In this document: piece after piece, positions 24,698 through 31,464 of the stretch
Layout: the number at the start of each line of letters is the position of its first letter
Position numbering within the stretch: the stretch's first letter is position 1
Origin: Streptomyces xantholiticus
GTDB lineage: Bacteria > Actinomycetota > Actinomycetes > Streptomycetales > Streptomycetaceae
Direction of reading: 5' to 3'
DNA: 64,000 nucleotides
Assembly (NCBI RefSeq): GCF_014651015.1
Contig: NZ_BMWB01000029.1
Coordinates: 19,190-83,189, forward strand
Made by a program: the position numbers and the translations under genes
The notes under the pieces: model-generated
What the model was told of the DNA's origin: nothing
Databases searched by the model: none
What the model saw: the letters and a program-made list of their open reading frames with translations, nothing else

Positions 24698-25426
24698 ATG
24701 ACCGGTCCCGCTCCCACGACCCGCGCGTACCGACGGCTCACCGTCGAGGAGCGCCGCGAGCAGCTGCTCGCGGCGGCGCTCACCCTCTTCGCGCACCGGC
24801 CTCCGGAGGAGATCTCGCTCGACGACGTGGCGGAGGCGGCCGGGGTGTCCAGGCCGCTCGTCTACCGGTACTTCGCCGGCGGCAAGCAACAGCTGTACGA
24901 GGCGGCCCTGCGGTCGGCCGCCGACCGGCTCGAGCAGTGCTTCGCCGAACCGCAGGCCGGGCCGCCGACCGAGCGGCTGACCCGCGTCCTGGACCGCTAT
25001 CTCGTCTTCGTCGACGAGCACGACGCCGGCTTCAGCGCGCTGCTGCGCGGGGGGAGCGTCGCGGAGACCTCCCGTACGACGGCGATCGTCGACGAGGTGC
25101 GGCGGGCGGCGGCCGAACAGATCCTGGTCCACCTCGGGGTGGACCGGCCGGGGCCGCGCCTCGGGATGATGGTCCGCACCTGGATCGCGTCCGTCGAGGC
25201 CGCGTCGCTGATCTGGCTGGACGAGGACAAACAGCCGGCGGCGGGCGAGCTGCGCGAATGGCTCGTCGACCATCTCGTCGCGCTGCTCACCGCGACGGCG
25301 GCGACCGACGAGGAGACGGCGGCCGTGGTCGCCGACCTCCTCGCGCAGGAGACCGCCGACGGCCCCGTCGGCACGCTGGTGCGCAGGCTGGGGCCCGTCG
25401 TGGGCGGGGCCGCGCACCTGCTGTGA
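24698..25426 (+). CDS. TetR family transcriptional regulator
   Basis: A 242-residue protein. The N-terminal HTH is clear (RREQLLAAALTLFAHRPPEEISLDDVAEAAGVSRPLVYRYF), followed by a helical ligand domain. TACGCT ends 7 nt before the ATG, suggesting a leaderless message. It lies 43 bp after the AurF-like gene on the same strand and is the obvious candidate to control the diiron gene pair. Confidence 0.92.
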   Translation: MTGPAPTTRAYRRLTVEERREQLLAAALTLFAHRPPEEISLDDVAEAAGVSRPLVYRYFAGGKQQLYEAALRSAADRLEQCFAEPQAGPPTERLTRVLDRYLVFVDEHDAGFSALLRGGSVAETSRTTAIVDEVRRAAAEQILVHLGVDRPGPRLGMMVRTWIASVEAASLIWLDEDKQPAAGELREWLVDHLVALLTATAATDEETAAVVADLLAQETADGPVGTLVRRLGPVVGGAAHLL

Positions 25427-25436
25427 GACTGGTCCG

Positions 25437-25715
25437 GTGAGAAGCGAGAACACCCCCTTCGAGGGCGGCCCCCTCGACGGCCGCGTGCTGCCCGTCCTGG
25501 TCGGCCCCACCGGTCACCCCCCGAAGTGGTACAAGGTCCCCGTCCCGAACGACGACGGCACCCCACCCACGGTCCACGCCTACCGCCGCGTCCCCTCCGG
25601 CTACACCAGGAGACTCGGCCTTCAGCGCGGCTGGAAGTACGAGTACGCCCCCGGCGGCGTCGAGCGCCGCGAGCTGAAATGGCCCTGGTCCAAGCCGGGC
25701 GGCGGCGCGGCCTAG
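25437..25715 (+). CDS. Small conserved protein of unknown function
   Basis: A 92-residue protein from GTG 25437, 10 bp after the TetR stop. It is rich in Pro, Gly and aromatic residues: FEGGPLDGRVLPVLVG, KWYKVPVPND, VHAYRRVPSGYTRRLGLQRGWKYEYAPGG. The FEGGPLDG opening recalls short actinobacterial proteins of unknown function. No enzyme motif is seen. Confidence 0.7.
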   Translation: MRSENTPFEGGPLDGRVLPVLVGPTGHPPKWYKVPVPNDDGTPPTVHAYRRVPSGYTRRLGLQRGWKYEYAPGGVERRELKWPWSKPGGGAA

Positions 25716-25902
25716 CCGCGGTAGGCGAGGAGGCGCCGCGGACGGGCCGGCCTCGCGCCGGCACGGCCCGCCTTCCGGGCTCCTTCTGCCCAGCCTTCGG
25801 CGCGGATCGCTTCGCGCTGCGGCGGGCGACCGAACACCCGGCCGCGCGCCGAACCGGCCCGCCGGGTATCCCCCCTGTGACACGGCCCCTCCACGAGCCG
25901 GT

Positions 25903-25943
25903 CCCCGGCCGGGCCGGAGGCGGTACCTCCGGCCCGGCCGGGG
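25903..25943. terminator. Long hairpin in the gap before the HNH gene
   Basis: A perfect 18-bp stem beginning CCCCGGCCGGGCCGGAGG with a 5-nt loop CGGTA. It probably terminates transcription from the plus-strand TetR operon and the minus-strand HNH gene. The 285-bp gap 25716-26000 holds nothing else I recognise. Confidence 0.7.
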
Positions 25944-26000
25944 GCAAGCGGACGCGCAAGGCTCTCCTCCCTCCGAGCCACATAGGAGGGGAACGGCGCT

Positions 26001-26399
26001 TTACCTGAGCGCCTCTTCGTGTAGCTGCTTTGCTGTTACTGCGAGGAGGCGGCGGAGCTTGTCCCGGTTCTCGCCGTAGGTCTTCAGTGCGTGGCAGTTC
26101 GGGCAAAGGGCGATCATGTTCCATGGAACATCGGGCCCACCCTTGGTCAGGTCACGTACGTGGTCAACCTGCAGGATTGGCAGGCCCGCGGTGGTTCGTT
26201 CTTTGGGGTGCCCCTCGCACTTAGGGCTCTCGCAACCCCCCTTGCTTCGCGTTATGACGGCCGCTCTTGCGGTGGGATCCCGAAGCAAATCGGGCGCATA
26301 GGGGGTCTGCTCAGGATAGCCCACTGACCTGCGGCGGGAGTTCGTGAGCGTCCGTGGGCGTCCGCGTGAGTGCGCCCTCGTTGTCACGCAGTTAGACAC
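26001..26399 (-). CDS. HNH endonuclease, possibly 5'-truncated
   Basis: Up to 132 residues, the last ~85 of which are an HNH nuclease domain. CESPKC and CPNCH give two zinc-binding pairs, LQVDHVRDLTKGGPDVPWNMIALCPNCHALKT carries the D-H, N and H residues. The first ~35 residues are low-complexity basic and the start (GTG 26399) has no clear ribosome site. The frame starts only ~45 bp from a transposon end, so the gene may be the 3' part of a longer nuclease cut off by the insertion. Confidence 0.65.
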   Translation of the reverse strand: MSNCVTTRAHSRGRPRTLTNSRRRSVGYPEQTPYAPDLLRDPTARAAVITRSKGGCESPKCEGHPKERTTAGLPILQVDHVRDLTKGGPDVPWNMIALCPNCHALKTYGENRDKLRRLLAVTAKQLHEEALR

Positions 26400-26443
26400 T
26401 CACCCTGAGACGGCTATGAGCCCGAGATCACAAGGGATGACGG

Positions 26444-26768
26444 TTTAACTGATCGTTTCAGAATGAGGTTCGAAGGCGTCTCAAGCAGATGATGCTGCAG
26501 GCGAGTTGGAGCAGGCCGAGGTGGAGGTCGGCGCGTATCTCGTAGCGGATCCGAAGGCGTTTGAACTGGTGGAGCCAGGCGAAGGTTCGCTCGACGACCC
26601 AGCGGGTGCGGCCCAGGCCGGAGCCGTGCGCTGTGCCCTTGCGGGCGATCTTCGGGGTGATGCCGCGGGCCCGGAGGATGCGGCGGTACTTGTCGTAGCC
26701 GCGGTCGGCGAGCAGGCGGCCCGGCCGGTGCCTGGGCCGTCCGTGTACTCCACGGATGCGGGGAATCG
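26444..26768 (-). mobile_element. IS5-family transposase, C-terminal half with terminal repeat
   Basis: The minus strand encodes the C-terminal part of an IS5-type DDE transposase: GRLLADRGYDKYRRILRARGITPKIARKG, then WVVERTFAWLHQFKRLRIRYE with the catalytic glutamate. The element end reads TTTAACTGATCGTTTCAGAA inward from 26444. The catalytic N-terminal half is missing. The innermost 48 bp (26721-26768) are identical, in inverse orientation, to the inner end of a second half element at 28208-28255, so both derive from the same type of element. Confidence 0.85.
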
Positions 26769-26795
26769 CGAGGACGGGGCGGCCGTCGATGGTGA

Positions 26796-26948
26796 TCACG
26801 GGTGGTGCTCCTCGGGGTGCGGGATGAGCGTCCAGCATCGCGCTCCGGCCTCGCGGAGCCGGACCACGGTGGCGACGTCGGCGAGGTGGGCGGTGGCGGC
26901 CCAGTCCCAGAAGCCGGGGTGCTGCTCCCGGCGGTTGACGCGAACGGG
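26796..26948 (-). pseudogene. Short coding remnant between transposon pieces
   Basis: About 50 codons on the minus strand read VNRREQHPGFWDWA, then HLADVATVVRLREAGARCWTLIPHPEEHHP and a stop. The first part resembles a segment I recall from Streptomyces site-specific integrases, but I cannot confirm the family. It has no start region and abuts the truncated transposase. Confidence 0.4.
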
Positions 26949-27088
26949 TCAGCAGCGTAGACCTTGATGGTCCTTTTCTCTTTGTCGCATGTGCTTGCCA
27001 TGGCGTAGATTGCGGACGATCAACCGTGATCACCTAGTGCCCGGTTTCCGTGAAGCGGGCGCTTCACGTGGAGAATTGAGAAGGTGTC

Positions 27089-27556
27089 ATGTCTGGTATC
27101 ACGCGACGCAAGGTTGCCACTGTCGGGGCGCTCATGGTGAGCGCCCTCGCCCTGAGCGCCGCTCCCGCCTCGGCCGCTCCGAACTGGCAGCCGTGGTCTG
27201 CGCCCTCGGATTACCAGTGCGGCCCCACCACGGCGCACAAGTACTCGGTCAACATCAAGATGCAGACGTGCATCATCCGTAACCCCAGCAATAACACGTT
27301 TCAGGGCGTGGCCATCGTGGTGAACAACGCCCCGACCACCGTGTACCTGGAGGCTGTGGTCTTCCAGAAGAATGGAACCACAATCCTGCGGAATGACACC
27401 TGCACCAACAAGCCGATCCCCGCGAACACGCGAGTCGCCTGCTACGGGGACACCATATCCAACCCCAGCACTTTCCCTAAAGCGGACAGCTACATCACCC
27501 TGAACACGAAATACGGCTACTTCACGGAGGAGGCCGTCTACATCACCGCCCCGTAA
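27089..27556 (+). CDS. Small secreted protein of unknown function
   Basis: A 155-residue protein with a clear Sec signal peptide (MSGITRRKVATVGALMVSAL, then ALSAAPASAA with AXA cleavage at about residue 30). The mature part is ~125 residues with four cysteines (QCG, TCI, TCT, ACY) and many Thr and Asn, suggesting a disulfide-bonded beta-rich domain. I do not recognise the family. The gene has its own terminator and lies between two half transposons, and its codon use is less extreme in G+C than its neighbours, both signs of transfer. Confidence 0.75.
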   Translation: MSGITRRKVATVGALMVSALALSAAPASAAPNWQPWSAPSDYQCGPTTAHKYSVNIKMQTCIIRNPSNNTFQGVAIVVNNAPTTVYLEAVVFQKNGTTILRNDTCTNKPIPANTRVACYGDTISNPSTFPKADSYITLNTKYGYFTEEAVYITAP

Positions 27557-27568
27557 CCACGACGCGCA

Positions 27569-27613
27569 CGCTTCTGCCCGCCGTCCCCGAGGCTGGGATG
27601 GCGGGCAGAAGCG
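27569..27613 (+). terminator. Terminator of the secreted-protein gene
   Basis: A perfect 14-bp stem CGCTTCTGCCCGCC with its complement and a 17-nt loop, 12 bp after the stop codon. Confidence 0.8.
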
Positions 27614-27645
27614 TCCTGCCGCCTGTCAGACGCTCGTTCGCGCCC

Positions 27646-28255
27646 TTTAACTGATCGTTTCAGAATGAAGTTCGTTGTCGCGCTTGGCAGTTGGGTGTTG
27701 CGTCGGCAAGATCTGTTGGGTGTCTGCTGATCTTGTGCCTGATGACCTGTGGGAACGTGTGGCTCCGCTCCTGCCTGCTCATCCGCCGCGGCGGCATCGG
27801 TATCCCGGGCGGTTGCCGGCGGATGACCGCACTGCGCTGCGGGGCATCGTTTACGTGCCGTGCAAGAGCGTGAGCTGGCGGGATGTTCCGGCTGAGCAGG
27901 TCGGCTGCAGTGGTGTGACGGCCTGGCGGCGTCTGCGGGGCTGGACCGAGGCCGGTGTCTGGCCGCAGCTGCACGAGGTGCTGCTGGCCGAGCTGCGGTC
28001 CGCGGGCCTGCTGGACATGAGCGACGCGGCAGTCGACGGCTCGCATGTCAGGGCCCTCAAAGGCTCACACCGGACCTTCGCCGGTCGACCGCGCGCGTCT
28101 GGGCAGCAAGCACCACCTGATCACCGACCGGCACGGAACCCCACTCGCCGTCTCGCTGACCAGCGGAAACCGTCACGACATCACCCAGCTGACGCCGCTG
28201 CTGGACACGATTCCCCGCATCCGTGGAGTACACGGACGGCCCAGGCACCGGCCGG
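27646..28255 (+). mobile_element. IS5-family transposase, N-terminal half with terminal repeat (frameshifted)
   Basis: It starts with the same terminal sequence as the other half (TTTAACTGATCGTTTCAGAA at 27646). The plus strand then encodes the N-terminal IS5 transposase region: DLVPDDLWERVAPLLPAHPPRRHRYPG, RTALRGIVYV and MSDAAVDGSHVRALKG with the first catalytic aspartate. Near 28075 the frame changes, and LGSKHHLITDRHGTPLAVSLTSGN and PLLDTIPRIRGVHGRPRHRP continue in another frame, so it is dead. It breaks off at 28255 inside the 48-bp block shared with the other half. Confidence 0.85.
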
Positions 28256-28432
28256 CCGCACGGGTGCCGGCCTTCCAATCCGCGCTCCCCGTCGTTACAC
28301 CCCGCCCGCCGCCCCCCGCGGACTCCTCGTGCCCTGACACAGCCTGGGGCTGCCCTGCGCCCGTAACGGCGAACCCGGAACGTGTGGGCACACCACCCAC
28401 TCGGCACAGCTACCTGTCGGCACCCGAACCCA

Positions 28433-28552
28433 TTGGCCGCGGAGTGCTTCCTCTCAGCGGTCACCGAGTACGCGGCGCAAGAGAACGTGTCGCGGTACAA
28501 GCTGGAGCAGGCTGCGAAGAAGGCTGCTCGGCACCCTGAGAAGGAGTGCTGA
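28433..28552 (+). pseudogene. 3' remnant of an unidentified gene
   Basis: The last ~40 codons of a frame read LAAECFLSAVTEYAAQENVS, then RYKLEQAAKKAARHPEKEC and a TGA at 28550. The amphipathic helical character and codon use look real, but no start or upstream domain is seen because the sequence abuts the broken transposon. Confidence 0.4.
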
Positions 28553-28660
28553 GCGCTACTCCTCCGGGGACGACTCGGGCCGTCCCTGGGCCGTAAAAGG
28601 GATGCCGATGGTCACCACCAGCCACCAACAGCACCCCTTCGACAGCAGGTCAGCGGCTTG

Positions 28661-29896
28661 TCAGGCGCCGGAGACGGACGCCAGGTAGGCGCCGGTCTTC
28701 TCCGGGTCGTAGAAGAAGTTCTCGAAGTCCGACGGGTCGTTGAAGCCGTTGGCGAACCTGTCCGCGACCGGCTGGAGCTGACCGGCCGCGCCGATCAGGT
28801 TGAGGACGTGCTCCGGGGGCACACCGAGCATCGCGTTGGTCCACTTGGTGACGTGCTGCGCCGTCTCCCAGTACCGGTCGAACGTGCCCTGCATCCACTG
28901 CTCGTCGAACGGCTTGTCGCCGTGCTCGGTGATGGAGGCGAGGTAGGAGGCCGCGCACTTGGAGGCCGAGTTGGAGCCCTGGCCGGTGATGGGGTCGTTG
29001 GCGACGACCACGTCCGCGACGCCGAGGACCAGCCCGCCGCCGGGCAGCCGGCCGATCGGGTTGCGGACGGTGGGGGCGTAACGGCCCGCGAGCGTGCCGC
29101 CCGCGTCGGTCAGTTCGACCTTGGTGGCCCGCGCGTACTCCCAGGGCGTGAACTTCTCCATCAGCTCCAACGTCAGGGAAAGGTGCTCCGCCGGGTCCTT
29201 GACGCCCTGGAAGGCGTCGAGCGGACCGCCGGGGACGCCCTCCCAGAAGAGGATGTCCGCTCGGCCGGACGTGGTGAACGTCGGCATGACGAACAGCTCG
29301 CCGACGCCCGGCACCAGGTTGCAGCGCACCGCGTCGAAGTCGGGGTGCTCGGGGCGCGGGCCGAGGCCGTGGACGTACGCGACTGCGAGCGCGCGCTGCG
29401 GCTCCGTGTACGGGGAGCGTGACGCGTCCCGGCCGAACATCGAGACCAGCTCGCCCTTGCCGGCCGACACCAGCACGAGGTCGTAGGTGCGGGAGAAGTA
29501 GTCCAGGTCGGAGACGGCCGCCCCGTGGATGACGAGCTGTCCGCCACGCTGGACGAAGGCCTCCATCCAGCCGGCCATCTTCACGCGCTGGTCGACGGAC
29601 TGCGCGTAGCCGTCGAGCTTGCCGACCCAGTCGACGGCACGGCTCGAGTCCGGAGCGGCGACGGAGACGCCGAGGCCCTCGATCCTGGGGGCCTGGGACT
29701 CCCAGAAGTTGATGCCCAGGTCGCGCTCGTGCTGCAGCGCGGTGTGGAACATGCACTGGGTGGACATGACCCGGCCGGCCCGGATCTCGTCGGCCGTGCG
29801 GTTGGACATCAGGGTGACCTCGTAGCCCTTCGACTGGAGGCCGAGAGCTAGCTGGAGGCCGGACTGACCTGCTCCGACTATGAGTATCTTCCGCAT
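28661..29896 (-). CDS. StyA-like flavin-dependent (styrene/indole-type) monooxygenase
   Basis: A 411-residue FAD protein beginning MRKILIVGAGQSGLQLALGL, a Rossmann dinucleotide motif at the very N-terminus. It also has QCMFHTALQHERDLGINFWE, DLVLVSAGKGELVSMFGRD and VVVANDPITGQGSNSASKCA, all typical of two-component styrene monooxygenase oxygenase subunits. These use reduced FAD from a separate reductase to epoxidise aromatic alkenes or indole; no reductase gene is nearby. It lies 65 bp downstream of the conservon GTPase gene on the same strand, so it is probably its output or partner gene. Confidence 0.9.
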   Translation of the reverse strand: MRKILIVGAGQSGLQLALGLQSKGYEVTLMSNRTADEIRAGRVMSTQCMFHTALQHERDLGINFWESQAPRIEGLGVSVAAPDSSRAVDWVGKLDGYAQSVDQRVKMAGWMEAFVQRGGQLVIHGAAVSDLDYFSRTYDLVLVSAGKGELVSMFGRDASRSPYTEPQRALAVAYVHGLGPRPEHPDFDAVRCNLVPGVGELFVMPTFTTSGRADILFWEGVPGGPLDAFQGVKDPAEHLSLTLELMEKFTPWEYARATKVELTDAGGTLAGRYAPTVRNPIGRLPGGGLVLGVADVVVANDPITGQGSNSASKCAASYLASITEHGDKPFDEQWMQGTFDRYWETAQHVTKWTNAMLGVPPEHVLNLIGAAGQLQPVADRFANGFNDPSDFENFFYDPEKTGAYLASVSGA

Positions 29897-29961
29897 GGCG
29901 GGGGTTCTCCGTGGTTCTGCGTCGCGGTTCGGGGCGCGATCGGGGTTGCGTGTTCGGGAGG

Positions 29962-30609
29962 CTATTCGGGGGTGGCTTCGAGGGCGTGGGCGACCAGCGC
30001 CAGCAGCGACTCGATCACCGTGATCCGGTTACGGGCGTCCATGATCACGACCGGCACGTGCGGCGGGACCGTCAGGGCCTCCCGTACGTCCTCCGCCTCG
30101 TAAGCGGTCGACCCCTCGAAGTGGTTGACGGCGACGACGTACGGCAGTCCGCAGCTCTCGAAATAGTCGAGCGCCGGGAAGCAGTCCGGCAGCCGCCGGG
30201 TGTCGGCGAGCACTATCGCGCCGATCGCCCCCCGCACCAGGTCGTCCCACATGAACCAGAACCGCTGCTGGCCGGGCGTACCGAAGACGTACAGCACCAG
30301 GTCGTCGTCGAGCGTGATCCGGCCGAAGTCCATCGCCACGGTCGTGGTGACCTTGTCGGGCGTGGCGGCGAGGTCGTCGGTGTCCTCGCTCGCGCTGGTC
30401 ATCAGCGCCTCTGTCTGCAGCGGCGTGATCTCGGAGACGGAGCCGACGAACGTCGTCTTGCCGACGCCGAAACCGCCCGCGACGACGATCTTCGTCGCGA
30501 TGGGGGCGCGGGTGGTGTCCAACTGCCAGGGCTGCAGCGCCTCTTCGGGTTCGGTCCCGGGGCCGGCCTGGGGGCGGACGAGGAGCGTGTCAGAGGCGGC
30601 GGAGTCCAC
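29962..30609 (-). CDS. cvnD: Conservon GTP-binding protein CvnD
   Basis: A 215-residue small GTPase-like protein, last gene of the conservon. The P-loop GGFGVGKTTFVG lies at residues ~45-56, followed by the G3-like VYVFGTPGQQRFWFMWDDL and VVAVNHFEG in place of NKxD. Family members work with CvnA-C as a membrane-associated signalling complex that recalls eukaryotic G-protein systems. Its GTG start overlaps the 3' end of cvnC by 20 bp. Confidence 0.93.
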   Translation of the reverse strand: MDSAASDTLLVRPQAGPGTEPEEALQPWQLDTTRAPIATKIVVAGGFGVGKTTFVGSVSEITPLQTEALMTSASEDTDDLAATPDKVTTTVAMDFGRITLDDDLVLYVFGTPGQQRFWFMWDDLVRGAIGAIVLADTRRLPDCFPALDYFESCGLPYVVAVNHFEGSTAYEAEDVREALTVPPHVPVVIMDARNRITVIESLLALVAHALEATPE

Positions 30610-30991
30610 TCAACACCCTTTCGAGCAGTGCGCGGTCGGGCTGGCCGGCGCCGTGACCGGTCCCGTATACGCGGATCTTTCCCTGGTCCGCCAGGTCGCT
30701 GAGCAGCACCCGCACGACACCGAGCGGCATCTTGAGCAGCGCCGAGATCTCGGCGACGGTACGCATCCGGCGGCACAGTTCGACGATCGCCCGCAGCTCG
30801 GGCATGACGCGCGAGACGAGGTTGCCGCCCGGCAGCTCCCGGCGCTCCGGCGGCGCTTCCAGCGCTGCGACGAACGTCTCGACGAGCAGCACGTGCCCGA
30901 AGCGGGTGCGGCCGCCGGTGAGGGAGTACGGACGGACCCGGGCGGGGCGTTTGCCGTCGCCGCGCAGGGGCAGCTTGGGGGCGGACATCAC
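30590..30991 (-). CDS. cvnC: Conservon protein CvnC (DUF742)
   Basis: A 133-residue DUF742 protein with VRPYSLTGGRTRFG near the N-terminus and a winged-helix-like segment ELCRRMRTVAEISALLKMPLGVVRVLLSDLADQGKI. It overlaps cvnB (30988) and cvnD, giving translational coupling. In other conservons the CvnC protein interacts with CvnA/B; its biochemical role is not settled. Confidence 0.93.
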   Translation of the reverse strand: MMSAPKLPLRGDGKRPARVRPYSLTGGRTRFGHVLLVETFVAALEAPPERRELPGGNLVSRVMPELRAIVELCRRMRTVAEISALLKMPLGVVRVLLSDLADQGKIRVYGTGHGAGQPDRALLERVLSGLRRL

Positions 30992-31464
30992 AGACCACTC
31001 TCCATCGATTTGCGCAGTTCGCTGCGGACTTCGGGGGTGAGTACGTGTCCGGCACGGCCCACGAAGAGGGCCATGTGGTAGGCGACGACGCTCATGTCGC
31101 AGTCGGGCGTGGCATGCACGCCGAGCAGGGAGCCGTCACTGATGGACATGACGAAGAGGCTGCCCTCCTCCATGGCGACCATGGTCTGCTTGACGCCTCC
31201 GCCGTTCATCAGGCCCGCGGCGCCGATCGTGAGGCTGCCGATACCGGAAACGATCGTGGCGAGGTCCGCGCTGGAGCCCCTCGGGCCGTCGCGGTGGGCG
31301 GCCGGGGCCGCGCTCCGGCCGGGGTCGGAGGAGAGCAGCAGCAGACCGTCGGAAGAGACGACGGCGACGGAGTGGACGCCTGGCACCTCCTCCACCAGAT
31401 TGCCCAGCAACCATTGAAGGTTGCGAGCCTCGCTGCTCAGCCCGAATGTGCCGGTCGCAGTCAA
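30988..31464 (-). CDS. cvnB: Conservon roadblock/LC7 protein CvnB
   Basis: A 158-residue roadblock/LC7 domain protein (LQWLLGNLVEEVPGVHSVAVVSSDGLLLLSSD, then GIGSLTIGAAG and GSLFVMSISDGSLLGVHA). Such proteins are GTPase-activating or regulatory partners of the CvnD GTPase. The likely start is TTG 31464, which overlaps the cvnA stop (TTGA). The segment of ~20 residues around SAAPAAHRDGPRGSS is an insertion relative to the usual ~135-residue family. Confidence 0.9.
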   Translation of the reverse strand: MTATGTFGLSSEARNLQWLLGNLVEEVPGVHSVAVVSSDGLLLLSSDPGRSAAPAAHRDGPRGSSADLATIVSGIGSLTIGAAGLMNGGGVKQTMVAMEEGSLFVMSISDGSLLGVHATPDCDMSVVAYHMALFVGRAGHVLTPEVRSELRKSMESGL

